Shown one piece after another: positions 18,400 through 26,726 of a stretch of DNA of 64,000 nt. Position 1 is the stretch's first letter. Every line of letters starts with the position of its first letter. The translations under genes were made by a program, and so were the position numbers. The stretch comes from Azoarcus sp031546845 (GTDB lineage: Bacteria; Pseudomonadota; Gammaproteobacteria; Burkholderiales; Rhodocyclaceae): assembly GCA_031546845.1 (NCBI GenBank), contig JAVBJT010000021.1, positions 86,871 to 150,870 of the forward strand, read 5' to 3'. Below the pieces are notes generated by a model. It did not search any database. It saw only the letters and a list, made by a program, of their open reading frames with translations, and was not told where the DNA came from.

Positions 18400-18496
18400 T
18401 GTGTGACTACCTCTTGGAAGATGGGTGGGGTAGCGGAAGGAGAAATGGGTAGGGGTAATGCGGGATAGTCGGATACTAACGAGATAAATTTGCAGT

Positions 18497-18543
18497 TGCA
18501 AATCATTCCCATTAAGCGGATCATTGGATGAGAATCATTCTCA
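18497..18543. promoter_or_regulatory. Fur-type operator pair between fbpA and DUF2325
   Basis: At 18529-18543 is TGAGAATCATTCTCA, a perfect 7-1-7 inverted repeat that differs from the Fur consensus TGATAATNATTATCA at only two symmetrical positions. At 18497-18511 is TGCAAATCATTCCCA, a weaker 7-1-7 match (10 of 14 positions). They sit between fbpA (minus) and the DUF2325 gene (plus), so Fur could control both directions. Site recognition is by eye. Confidence 0.82.
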
Positions 18544-18556
18544 TAAAAGGTTCGTT

Positions 18557-18892
18557 ATGAATGCACTGATCGTTGGCGCCGACCGGCTCGGTAATATTCC
18601 CGATGTGCTGGATGGGTTCGGTATCCGTATTGCCGCGCACGTCAGCGGGCGGGACAGCAGCCATCAGCGCCGTAGTGCCTCATTACCGGCGGGTATCCAG
18701 ATGGTCATCCTGTTTACCGATTTTCTCGGTCATAACGTGATGCAGCGTTTCCGCGAGGCGGCGAGCCGGGAAGGGGTGATGTTCGTTTGTTGCCGCCGTT
18801 CGGTATGCGCGTTGCAGCAGGCGTTGGGCAAGCGGATCGGCGACTGTGGGACTTGCGCGGCGAGTTGTAAAAAAACGGCCGGGGGGAAATGA
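18557..18892 (+). CDS. DUF2325 domain protein, Cys-rich tail
   Basis: A 111-residue protein of the DUF2325 family, whose biochemical role is not established. It begins MNALIVGADRLGNIPDVLDG, with a Rossmann-like first strand and loop typical of the family. The C-terminal third has six Cys (FVCCRRSVC, then DCGTCAASCKK), which could bind metal or be redox active (inference). ATG 18557 has an AAAAGG ribosome site; an in-frame TTG at 18524 lies inside the Fur-type operator and is unlikely. The operator immediately upstream predicts expression under iron limitation together with fbpA. Confidence 0.85.
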   Translation: MNALIVGADRLGNIPDVLDGFGIRIAAHVSGRDSSHQRRSASLPAGIQMVILFTDFLGHNVMQRFREAASREGVMFVCCRRSVCALQQALGKRIGDCGTCAASCKKTAGGK

Positions 18893-18916
18893 GCGAAATG
18901 GCGGGAATAGCCCGGT

Positions 18917-19219
18917 TTGAAAACGGCAGCCGCCGGCAAACTGGTCTTTGGCATCTTCGCAGCGTTGTCCGAATTTGAGCGCGAGTTGATCGCCGAGCGC
19001 ACGCTGGTAGGGCTTGCGTCAGCCCGAGTGCGAGGCCGAAAAGGTGGCCGGCCGCTCAGAATGACTGCCGCCAAACTGCGATTGACGGTGGGGCAGCCGG
19101 AAACGAAGGTCGGTGATCTATGCTAGAAACCTGGCATTACGCGGCAGACCTTGTATATGCACATTTCACTCAAGGAAGAGTTGCGCCCGGATGGGGCGGA
19201 GTTGCTGTCGCGAACATGA
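18917..19219 (+). pseudogene. Serine resolvase, C-terminal remnant with internal stop
   Basis: The C-terminal part of a Tn3/Tn402-type serine resolvase. The first 69 codons encode the end of the catalytic domain (GKLVFGIFAALSEFERELIA, then ERTLVGLASARVRGRKGGRP), and the linker is shortened (TAAKLRLTVGQPETKVGDLC). A TAG at 19124 interrupts the frame; the same frame then continues with the DNA-binding helix-turn-helix and tail (KPGITRQTLYMHIS, ELRPDGAELLSR) to TGA at 19217. The N-terminal catalytic serine region is missing. With the transposon-like end at 22189 it suggests a relic mobile unit inserted next to the DUF2325 gene. Confidence 0.88.
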
Positions 19220-19587
19220 TCTTGGCCAGAGGGCGAATGGCTCAGAACGGCTAAGAGACGCCCTTCGAGGCGAAATGCTGAGTGTCCGGTCAAGGCTGGA
19301 CTTGGACGCTCGGCGTCGACGCCTGAGTGTCCAGACTCCGCATCACCAGTCATTCGACAAGCGGCGCCCTGAACGACTGCACGGCTTCCTCAACTGGCCG
19401 CTCAATGGGGACGAGCGGGATGACGCACGCCGAATGACTGCCCTCGTTCGCGGCGAAACGGTACTACCGACCCTGAGCGGTCTTCCATTGCCAGTAAGGA
19501 TATGACGTCTCACAATGCGCAAAGCGGACGGTCCTTGCCTTGCTCAGATCAAGGATTTACAGCGCTAGTCGTCAGGAGACATGCACC
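19220..19587. other. Non-coding stretch in transposon relic
   Basis: No gene is supported here. A 130-codon frame at 19113-19505 overlaps the resolvase remnant in another frame and has an Arg-rich composition typical of a shadow. I looked for a left transposon end matching the 22189-22213 repeat and saw none. Confidence 0.5.
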
Positions 19588-20118
19588 TTGTTCGGACTCT
19601 TCAAGAAGAAACCGCCATTGCCACCCGAGTCACCTAGGCAATTTCCTCCAGTACCCGATTGGCAGCCTGCCATACAACAACCGCTGAATCGGATCATTGA
19701 ACGAATCCGTTTCTATACGAACGGTACGCGGGACTTTGCCGTCTTCACCTACGGCACGGTGGCAGTTCTTCCGAATGGGCTGAGTGATTCCGAAGCTCAC
19801 CAACACGCGATCAGCTCACTTCATAGGGTCTTTCTCGCACATCCAGATATGAATCCGATGAACATGAAGGACGGCAATATCTTTATTCAATACAACCATG
19901 ACATTGCCAGTCTCGTACTCGCGGACGTGGTTGAGCAGAATTGGTCCGAAATCGATGAGCAACACCAGCGTGCACTTGCGACGGCCGAAGTCTTAATTAC
20001 GCCTCTCGGCCCAAACAAGTTTGATGACTTTGGAAAGCAGGCGCTCTTCGGACGGTGCTACATGTTTATGGATGCCCAAGAACCAAACGTTGTGCGGATT
20101 GAGCGGCATAACAGCTAG
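19588..20118 (+). CDS. Hypothetical protein in transposon relic
   Basis: A 176-residue protein I do not recognise. TTG 19588 is chosen as start because an AGGAG ribosome site lies about 9 bases upstream and the product then begins FGLFKKKPPLPPESP; the frame is open back to 19540 without such a site. The chain is soluble looking, with RFYTNGTRDFAVFTYGTVAV, LPNGLSDSEAHQHAISSLH and a C-terminal LGPNKFDDFGKQALFG. Base composition is lower in GC than the flanking core genes. It lies between the resolvase remnant and hflX and may be cargo of the same element. The 222 bases between it and hflX hold only a weak frame ending at the hflX start. Confidence 0.6.
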   Translation: MFGLFKKKPPLPPESPRQFPPVPDWQPAIQQPLNRIIERIRFYTNGTRDFAVFTYGTVAVLPNGLSDSEAHQHAISSLHRVFLAHPDMNPMNMKDGNIFIQYNHDIASLVLADVVEQNWSEIDEQHQRALATAEVLITPLGPNKFDDFGKQALFGRCYMFMDAQEPNVVRIERHNS

Positions 20119-20340
20119 AGGCGTCGCAGCCCCAAAAGTAACGGTCGCACCAGAGCACCCACAGGTAAACGACCGTTATCGGGAATCTCTGTTTTGCCTG
20201 GCTATGGGGCGTGCGTATCCGCTTTTGGCCGAATCCGCGAATCCAGACGCTGATGCGGAACGCCAGCTCTTCATTCCGTTTGCCACGGAGGACGGTATTG
20301 ACGGGTACCATCCGTCCTTGCCTTACCTGAAAGCCCCCTA

Positions 20341-21777
20341 ATGCGCAAAGAAGTCGAAGAGAAACCCATTCGTGCCGTGATGGCGGCAGTTCAGTTGCCC
20401 GGTGTGAGTGATGCGGAGTTCACCGCCTCGCTGGCCGAGCTGCGAGAGTTGGCGAAGACGCTGGGCTTCAAGGTGGTGCGCGCTTTCACGCAAAAGCGCG
20501 CGGGTTTCGATCGCACCGGCTATCTAGGCGTCGGCAAGCGGCAGGAAGTTCTCAGCTTCGTGGAGGGCGGGTACATGCCGGAGGCGCAGGCCGAGCCCGT
20601 CAGTCATGCGGATGTGGAAGCGGAGCCCGGGCGGGAAGTCGGCGCGGACGCCGTCGCTTTCGGCGCTGGCGATGCGCTCGACGACCTCGGCGGCAACATC
20701 GAAGTGATTCTGGTCGACCACGAAATCTCGCCCTCGCAATTGCGTAATCTCGAACTCGAAGGCGGCTGCGAGGTGATGGACCGCACCATGGTCATCCTTG
20801 AGATTTTCCACCGCAACGCGCGTTCTCCCGCCGCCAAGGCGCAGGTGGAGATCGCACGCTTAAGCTACATGGCGCCGCGTCTGCGCGAAGCGGCCAAGCT
20901 TGCCGGGCCCCAGGGGCGCCAGCGCAGCGGCGTCGGCGGTCGTGGCGCGGGCGAATCGCACACCGAACTGGACCGTCGCAAGATCCGCGACCGCATGGCC
21001 GAGCTGCAACAGGAAATCGTTGCGATGAACGCCACCCGCGACATCCAGCGTGCACGCCGGCAGGAGCGCCAAGGCGGGCTCACAGGGGTGGCGCTGGTGG
21101 GCTACACGAATGCGGGCAAATCCACGCTGATGCGTGCGCTCACCGGTAGCGAAGTCCTGGTTGCCAATAAACTCTTTGCGACCCTCGACACCACCATCCG
21201 CGCGCTGTATCCGGAGACCCTCCCGCGCGTGTTGGTGAGCGACACAGTCGGTTTTATCAAGAATCTGCCGCACGGACTTGTCGCCTCCTTCAAATCCACG
21301 CTGGATGAAGCGCTGGATGCCGAACTGCTGTTGCACGTGATCGACGCCAGCGACCCCGGCTTCGAACGCCAGTGCGAAGTTACCGACCAGGTGCTGTCCG
21401 AGATTGACGCCGACCAAGTGCCGCGCATCCGCGTCTTCAACAAGATCGACCACGTTGGTAGCGGCGAAAGTGCGGCTGCCGATCAGGCCGCGATGCGGGT
21501 CCGGCTCGAAACCGAGTATCCCGGTTGCGTGGTGATGAGTGCGCGCCGAGCGGAAGATGTGGCGAGTCTGCACAAGACCATCGTAGGCTTCTTCCAGAAA
21601 GATCTCGCCGAAGCGGAACTGTTCCTGCCCTGGTCGGCCCAGGCACTGCGCAAGGATATCTACACCCAATGCCTCGTGTTGGAAGAGCGCGCCGATGAGG
21701 TCGGGGCTTATTTCCGCGTAAAGGGCGAAGCGGTGGCTGTCGAGAAGCTGCGCGAGGACTTCGCCGCGCTGACGTGA
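20341..21777 (+). CDS. hflX: HflX-family ribosome-associated GTPase, divergent form
   Basis: A GTPase that in the family binds 50S subunits and splits stalled ribosomes under stress. The 478-residue protein is longer than most HflX. G1 is GYTNAGKST, the switch region LFATLDTTIR, G3 DTVGF and G4 NKID. The N-terminal HflX domain has the usual VDHEISPSQLRNLE but contains an insertion of about 40 residues before it (from GYMPEAQAEPVSHADVEAEP). The normal GPGETQLE-type motif reads GAGESHTELDRR. Core hflX usually sits beside hfq; here it lies between a resolvase remnant and a transposon-like end, so this is probably a second, acquired copy (inference). ATG 20341 follows a stop at 20339 and has no strong ribosome site. 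Confidence 0.92.
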   Translation: MRKEVEEKPIRAVMAAVQLPGVSDAEFTASLAELRELAKTLGFKVVRAFTQKRAGFDRTGYLGVGKRQEVLSFVEGGYMPEAQAEPVSHADVEAEPGREVGADAVAFGAGDALDDLGGNIEVILVDHEISPSQLRNLELEGGCEVMDRTMVILEIFHRNARSPAAKAQVEIARLSYMAPRLREAAKLAGPQGRQRSGVGGRGAGESHTELDRRKIRDRMAELQQEIVAMNATRDIQRARRQERQGGLTGVALVGYTNAGKSTLMRALTGSEVLVANKLFATLDTTIRALYPETLPRVLVSDTVGFIKNLPHGLVASFKSTLDEALDAELLLHVIDASDPGFERQCEVTDQVLSEIDADQVPRIRVFNKIDHVGSGESAAADQAAMRVRLETEYPGCVVMSARRAEDVASLHKTIVGFFQKDLAEAELFLPWSAQALRKDIYTQCLVLEERADEVGAYFRVKGEAVAVEKLREDFAALT

Positions 21778-22188
21778 GAGCATTCGCGCCTGCCATCGCA
21801 GGAACGGACCGCATTTGAATTCGTAGCGGATGGCCGCTTCTGGTGCCGGGATTGGGGGCTATCGTGCGCGACTGATAGTCGCCTCCTGGCCGCTAGACGT
21901 CGCTTACCTTCTCGGGCATCGCGGGAGCTTTGACGTCAGCCTTGGTTTTCCCAAGAAGCTCCGTCCCGGTCACTCGCGGACCACTGGCTCATCCGAGCGG
22001 GCTGGCCGTCAGGCGGCCGATAGCGGTAGTACGGACTTGGCAACCAAAGGACTGCAAGCGCTGCGAAGCAGTCATCCGGTCAGATGTGGGGAAGAACCGG
22101 AGTGGGTCGGTAACTGTCACCTGCAGAGGGGCGTCCAGCTCATCACCGCCTCGTTTAGGCACCCATGTCTGGTCCCGTGAAGTCTTCC
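21778..22188. other. Non-coding stretch after hflX
   Basis: About 410 bases with no supported gene. A frame at 21830-22180 has no ribosome site and low-complexity Arg/Ser/Gly content. It is probably the right flank of the transposon relic. Confidence 0.5.
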
Positions 22189-22213
22189 GTGCATTCGCCT
22201 TCTGAAAACGACA
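22189..22213 (-). repeat. Tn402/Tn5053-like 25-bp terminal inverted repeat
   Basis: Read on the minus strand from 22213 the sequence begins TGTCGTTTTCAGAAG, identical over 15 bases to the ends of Tn402/Tn5053-family transposons and class 1 integrons as I remember them. The next ten bases (GCGAATGCAC) differ at three positions, so 22 of 25 match. The orientation puts the element to the left, covering hflX and the resolvase remnant. No second end or target duplication was found. Confidence 0.65.
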
Positions 22214-22243
22214 GGCAGCCTGCCTTGGAGTAAGCGTGGCGGG

Positions 22244-22939
22244 TCAGTTATTCTCGGATGGATTGTCTTCGAGGAGCCGGCGCGCGCCGCTGAAGCGTTT
22301 GTTCCAGTAGCTGTCGGAAAGGTCACCGATACGGACGCCGCCACCGCGCGTGGCTGAGTGTAGAAATTGGCCGTCGCCGACGTAGATGCCGACGTGGGAA
22401 AACGCGCGGCGCATGGTGTTGAAGAAAACCAGATCGCCCGGTTTGAGATCCTGGCGTGTAACCTTATCGCCCATCGAGGACATTTCGCGCGCGGTTCTTG
22501 GCAGGTCAAGCCCAAGCGCGTTGCGGAACACGTTACGTACCAAGCCGCTGCAATCCAGGCCGGTTTCGGGCGACGTACCGCCGAAGCGGTAGCGGATGCC
22601 GAGGTAGTTCATGCCCTGGTTGATCAGATCCTGCGCGGCGCCAACATAGCCCGATGAGCCGCCTTCCGGGGCGTCAGGTATCGTTGCCACAGCGGTTGCC
22701 ACGGCGGTTTCCGCAGGAGCTTCCGGCAGAGTGTTCGTCGCCGTGACTTTTCGCACGATCTCCGCGAGCGTCATCGTTTCCATGGCGGGAAAGGTGATCA
22801 CGGGGGAGATCGCGGGCGCCGTTTTCGCTGCCGTCAGCGCCGCTGCGCCGGCCGGAAAGGGCAGCGCCGCCGCGAAGGCTAGGACGAAAAATACGCGAAT
22901 GGGGAGGGCGCGAAAATGCATCCGCTGGACTATACCCAT
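22244..22939 (-). CDS. NlpC/P60 family cell-wall peptidase
   Basis: A probable periplasmic or secreted cysteine peptidase that cleaves peptidoglycan stem peptides. The 231-residue product has an N-terminal signal sequence (ALPIRVFFVLAFAAALPFPA) and an Ala/Thr/Pro-rich linker to about residue 95. The C-terminal NlpC/P60 domain has the catalytic Cys in GLDCSGLVRNVF and the catalytic His in FSHVGIYVGDG, with KPGDLVFFNT between. The Met at residue 7 is an alternative start closer to the signal peptide. It lies 43 bases beyond the hom stop in the same orientation. Confidence 0.9.
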   Translation of the reverse strand: MGIVQRMHFRALPIRVFFVLAFAAALPFPAGAAALTAAKTAPAISPVITFPAMETMTLAEIVRKVTATNTLPEAPAETAVATAVATIPDAPEGGSSGYVGAAQDLINQGMNYLGIRYRFGGTSPETGLDCSGLVRNVFRNALGLDLPRTAREMSSMGDKVTRQDLKPGDLVFFNTMRRAFSHVGIYVGDGQFLHSATRGGGVRIGDLSDSYWNKRFSGARRLLEDNPSENN

Positions 22940-22981
22940 CCGAGCAAGGGCTGTAAACGTGGGGTCAAGGCGTCGTCGGGC

Positions 22982-24295
22982 TCAGAGCGTTTCCAGGCGC
23001 AGTTTCGTCACTTTGCCCTGAACGACTGGCAAGGCTTCGATCCTGGTGATCGCGGCGTTAGCGTTTCTTTCCACTGTTTGGTGGGTCAGTATGATGATGT
23101 CGGTTTGTTGTTCGTCCTCGCCCGGTTCTTTCTGGATCATGGCGTCGATCGAAATGCTGCTGTCGGCTAGGATGCGGGTGATGTCAGCGAGTACGCCGGG
23201 CTTGTCCTCGACGCGCATGCGCAGGTAGTAGGAGGTGATGACGTCTTCGATCGGCAGCACGGTCACGTCGTCGCGCACCTGATCGGGCTGGAAGGCCAGG
23301 TGCGGTACGCGATGCTCGGGATCGGCGGTGTGCAGGCGGGTGACGTCGACCAGATCGGCGATCACCGCCGAGGCGGTCGGCTCGGCGCCGGCGCCCTTGC
23401 CGTAATACAGCGTGGCGCCGACGGCGTCGCCTTGTACCAGTACGGCGTTCATCGCGCCTTCGACGTTGGCGATGAGGCGCTTTTCCGGAATCAGCGTGGG
23501 ATGCACGCGCAACTCGACGCCTTCCGCGCGTTTTTTGGCGATACCGAGCAATTTGATGCGATAGCCGAGTTGTTCGGCGTAGGTAATGTCGGACGCTTCC
23601 AGCTTGGTGATGCCTTCGACATAGGCTTTGTCGAACTGCATCGGAATGCCGAAAGCGATCGCGCTCATGATCGTCGCCTTGTGCGCGGCGTCGATGCCTT
23701 CGATGTCGAAGGTCGGGTCGGCCTCGGCATAGCCGAGCGCCTGTGCCTGCTTCAGCACGTCGGCGAAGGGCAGGCCCTTGTCGCGCATTTCCGACAGGAT
23801 GAAGTTCGTGGTGCCGTTGATGATGCCGGCCAGCCATTGGATGCGGTTGGCGGAGAGCCCTTCGCGCAACGCTTTGATGATGGGAATGCCGCCGGCTACC
23901 GCCGCCTCGAATGCCACCATGACGCCGCGCGCGCGCGCGGCGGCGAAGATTTCGTTACCGTGCACCGCGAGCAGGGCCTTGTTGGCGGTGACGACGTGCT
24001 TGCCGTTGTCGATGGCCTTGAGCACCAATTCGCGGGCCACGCCGTAGCCGCCGATGAGTTCGACGACGATATCCACGTTGGGGTCGGTTACCACGGCGAA
24101 AGCATCGTCGGTGAGCTTGACGCCGTCGCCGGCGATGCTGCGGGCGAGTTCGAGATTTTTATCCGCCACCATGGTGATGCGGATCGGACGCCCGGCGCGG
24201 CGGGTGATCTCCTCCTCGTTGCGTTTGAGGACGGTGAAGGTGCCGCCGCCGACGGTTCCGATACCCAGCAGGCCGACGTTGATCGGTTTCATCAT
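22982..24295 (-). CDS. hom: Homoserine dehydrogenase
   Basis: Reduces aspartate semialdehyde to homoserine in threonine and methionine synthesis. The 437-residue protein has the NAD(P) loop GLLGIGTVGGGTF, the catalytic region TANKALLAVHG, GIINGTTNFILSEM, GYAEADPTFDIEG and DAAHKATIM, and a C-terminal ACT domain (LRMRVEDKPGVLADITRIL), probably for feedback by threonine. Two adjacent Met codons compete; 24295 has the better spacing from AGGA and overlaps the GNAT stop. The last of three overlapping genes. Confidence 0.97.
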   Translation of the reverse strand: MMKPINVGLLGIGTVGGGTFTVLKRNEEEITRRAGRPIRITMVADKNLELARSIAGDGVKLTDDAFAVVTDPNVDIVVELIGGYGVARELVLKAIDNGKHVVTANKALLAVHGNEIFAAARARGVMVAFEAAVAGGIPIIKALREGLSANRIQWLAGIINGTTNFILSEMRDKGLPFADVLKQAQALGYAEADPTFDIEGIDAAHKATIMSAIAFGIPMQFDKAYVEGITKLEASDITYAEQLGYRIKLLGIAKKRAEGVELRVHPTLIPEKRLIANVEGAMNAVLVQGDAVGATLYYGKGAGAEPTASAVIADLVDVTRLHTADPEHRVPHLAFQPDQVRDDVTVLPIEDVITSYYLRMRVEDKPGVLADITRILADSSISIDAMIQKEPGEDEQQTDIIILTHQTVERNANAAITRIEALPVVQGKVTKLRLETL

Positions 24296-24744
24296 TTGAT
24301 TGTTTTCCTGAAGCAGAACGAGGAGATGGTCAGCCCCTCGTGAAAATAAAACTTGTGTGCCTGGTCTCGCTGCACGCCCGAATCGAGTGCCAGTACGTCG
24401 CAGCCGCGCGCTTGCGCCATGGCGTGCAGCCAGCCGAGCAGGCGGTTGCCGACGCCTTGCGAGCGGCAGCGCTCGTCGGTAACTAGGTCGTCGACGTACA
24501 AGCGCCGGCCTTCGTATGTGTTTTCGATCAGGCGCCACAGCGCTACGCCGCGCACCGCGTCGCCTTCGGTCGCTACCAGCATGCGCCCGCCGTTGGCGAA
24601 CACGGCGCTCAGGCGGCCGGAGTAGTCGGCCGGTAGTTGCGGGCGTAGCTGGCGGTGCACCGTTTCGGCGCGCCGCAGCCATTCGGACTCGACGATAGCG
24701 CCCGTGAGATCGGTAACAGCCACTAATTCCATCATCGGCTCCAT
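24292..24744 (-). CDS. GNAT family N-acetyltransferase
   Basis: A 150-residue acetyltransferase of the GNAT fold, substrate unknown. The acetyl-CoA loop is present as DERCRSQGVGNRLLGWL, preceded by the beta-4 strand LYVDDLVT, and the C-terminal part has HKFYFHEGLTISSFCF. It overlaps alaA by one base (TGATG) and hom by a few, so it is part of an alaA-GNAT-hom operon; a role in amino-acid metabolism is suggested only by position. The Met at residue 4 or 5 could also be the start. Confidence 0.88.
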   Translation of the reverse strand: MEPMMELVAVTDLTGAIVESEWLRRAETVHRQLRPQLPADYSGRLSAVFANGGRMLVATEGDAVRGVALWRLIENTYEGRRLYVDDLVTDERCRSQGVGNRLLGWLHAMAQARGCDVLALDSGVQRDQAHKFYFHEGLTISSFCFRKTIK

Positions 24745-26042
24745 CAGGTACCGTGGTGTTTGCGGTAGTTTTCGAGAAAACGGGCAAAGCGGGCGATGGC
24801 CTCGCGCAGATCGTCTTCGTGCGGCAGGAAGACGAGGCGGAAGTGATCGGGCCGGATCCAGTTGAAGCCGGTGCCTTGTACCAGCAGCACACGCTCGGCT
24901 TCAAGCAACTCGGCGATGAAGGCCTGGTCGTTTTCGATCGGATAAATCTTTGGATCGAGGCGCGGGAACATGTACAGCGTTGCCGTGGGTTTGACGCAGG
25001 AAACACCGGGAATCGCGGTAATCAGCTCGTGAGCGAGGTCGCGCTGGCGGCGCAGGCGTCCGCCGGGCGAGACTAAATCGTCGATGCTCTGATAGCCGCC
25101 AAGCGCGGTCTGGATCGCGTATTGGCCGGGCACGTTCGAGCACAGGCGCATCGAGGCGAGAATATCGAGCCCCTCGATGTAATCCTGGGCGTGGCGCTTG
25201 TCGCCGCAGACCACCATCCAGCCGGCGCGGTAGCCGCAGGAGCGGTAGTTTTTCGACAGGCCGTTGAAGATGATGGTCAGCACTTCTTCCGACACCGCAG
25301 CGAGCGAGGTGTGTGTGGCGCCGTCGTACAACACCTTGTCGTAGATTTCGTCGGCGTACAGGATGAGGCCGAATTCGCGCGCGATGGCGACGATGCCGCG
25401 CAGCGTTTCTTCCGGGTACAACGCGCCGGTGGGATTGTTCGGATTGATGATGACGAGCGCGCGGGTCCTGGGCGTGATCTTGCGCCGGATATCGTCCAGA
25501 TCGGGCTGCCAGCCGCTGGCCTCGTCGCACAGGTAGTGCACCGGCGTGCCGCCGGACAGGCTGACCGCCGCCGTCCACAGCGGGTAGTCGGGCGCTGGCA
25601 CCAGCACTTCGTCGCCGGCGTCGAGCAGGGCGTTCATCGCCATGACGATCAGCTCGGAAATGCCGTTGCCGATGTAGATGTCTTCCAGCGTCACGCCCTT
25701 GATGTGCTTTTGCTGGGTGTAGTGCATCACCGCCTTGCGCGCCGGAAAAATTCCCTTGGAATCGGAGTAGCCGGCCGCGCTCGGCAGGTTACGGATCATG
25801 TCGAGCTGGATTTCTTCCGGCGCATCGAAGCCGAAGGTGGCCAGATTGCCGATGTTCAGCTTGATGATGCGGTGGCCTTCGTCTTCCATCTGCCTGGCGC
25901 GCGCCAGCACCGGCCCGCGGATTTCGTAGCACACATTGGCGAGCTTGGACGACTGGCGCACGGGACGCGGCGCGGCGGCGGCATCGGCCTTGGCCGTTGT
26001 TTCCGTGGGTGCCGTCGAGTTCGATGTTTTTGCCGCGTTCAT
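24744..26042 (-). CDS. alaA: Alanine/glutamate-pyruvate-type aminotransferase
   Basis: A class I PLP aminotransferase of the AlaA (glutamate-pyruvate transaminase) type. The 432-residue protein has an Ala/Thr-rich N-terminal extension of about 28 residues before the usual start (SSKLANVCYEIRGPVL). Motifs include LNIGNLATFGFDAPEE, IYIGNGISELI, the PLP-binding ALVIINPNNPTGALYP and LYADEIYDKVLYDG, and the lysine in FNGLSKNYRSCGYRAGW. It heads a three-gene overlapping operon with a GNAT enzyme and homoserine dehydrogenase. A shorter start at a later codon would remove the odd extension. Confidence 0.92.
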   Translation of the reverse strand: MNAAKTSNSTAPTETTAKADAAAAPRPVRQSSKLANVCYEIRGPVLARARQMEDEGHRIIKLNIGNLATFGFDAPEEIQLDMIRNLPSAAGYSDSKGIFPARKAVMHYTQQKHIKGVTLEDIYIGNGISELIVMAMNALLDAGDEVLVPAPDYPLWTAAVSLSGGTPVHYLCDEASGWQPDLDDIRRKITPRTRALVIINPNNPTGALYPEETLRGIVAIAREFGLILYADEIYDKVLYDGATHTSLAAVSEEVLTIIFNGLSKNYRSCGYRAGWMVVCGDKRHAQDYIEGLDILASMRLCSNVPGQYAIQTALGGYQSIDDLVSPGGRLRRQRDLAHELITAIPGVSCVKPTATLYMFPRLDPKIYPIENDQAFIAELLEAERVLLVQGTGFNWIRPDHFRLVFLPHEDDLREAIARFARFLENYRKHHGT

Positions 26043-26245
26043 GATGAATAGATCCCGTTGATGTGGTGAAGTCGTGTCTGGCCTTGGTGGCGGAAGCCGT
26101 TGCTTTGCCGTTTTCGGCCGATTTTCATGGGTTGGAAGAAAGATGCTATCTTAGCTTCGTCGCTGCAGTGCGGCAATTTGACCCCGGAGTCTGCCCCTGG
26201 GCCTTGGTTTTCCGCCGGAACGGCGCTCCGTCATAATCTTCCGCG

Positions 26246-26629
26246 ATGAAACTCCACCTCGATCAAAACGCCACTATCCATATCGTGACCGGCTATGGCG
26301 CCGACCACGTGTTCATCAACAAAGCGCGCCACGATGGCAATCTTTTGCTGACTGCCGATCGTATCGTTCCCGGCTGGGCGCCTGGCGGCTTCGACGCGCT
26401 CAAAGCCGACGATTTCGCAGCGGTGCGCGATCTGGGCATGGGCATCGTGCTGATCGGCACGGGTGCCCGCCAGCGCTTCCCCGCGCCGGTTTTGTTGCGG
26501 CCCTTGATCGACGCCGGTATCGGCTTCGAGATCATGGACCTGCCTGCCGCTTGCCGTACTTTCAACATCCTGGCCGCTGAGGGCCGCGCCGTTGCTGCGG
26601 CATTGCTGTTCGACCACAACACCGGCTGA
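26246..26629 (+). CDS. Mth938-like (DUF498) domain protein
   Basis: A 127-residue protein of the Mth938/NDUFAF3 family. Family marks are ADHVFINKARHDGNLLLTAD, MGIVLIGTGARQRFP and the C-terminal FNILAAEGRAVAAALLF. The eukaryotic relative helps assemble respiratory complex I; the bacterial role is not established. It is divergent from alaA and followed by bcp about 100 bases downstream. Confidence 0.85.
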   Translation: MKLHLDQNATIHIVTGYGADHVFINKARHDGNLLLTADRIVPGWAPGGFDALKADDFAAVRDLGMGIVLIGTGARQRFPAPVLLRPLIDAGIGFEIMDLPAACRTFNILAAEGRAVAAALLFDHNTG

Positions 26630-26726
26630 AGCCGGGCCACTTTGCCGGTAGTCAGGCTGCCGGTGCAATTGTCAGCACTCGTTCTTGTCCATTACGCTGC
26701 GACCACGCCAGCGAACAGGAGGCAAC

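Noticed and set aside
20021..20341. A 106-codon frame ending at the hflX start as a coupled gene
   Set aside because: Its first third lies inside the preceding gene in another frame, and no ribosome site or domain is visible; a decayed gene tail is possible but unsupported.
22982..25006. A 674-codon frame as an N-terminally extended homoserine dehydrogenase
   Set aside because: The extension reads through the GNAT and alaA genes out of frame; the dehydrogenase itself starts at 24295.
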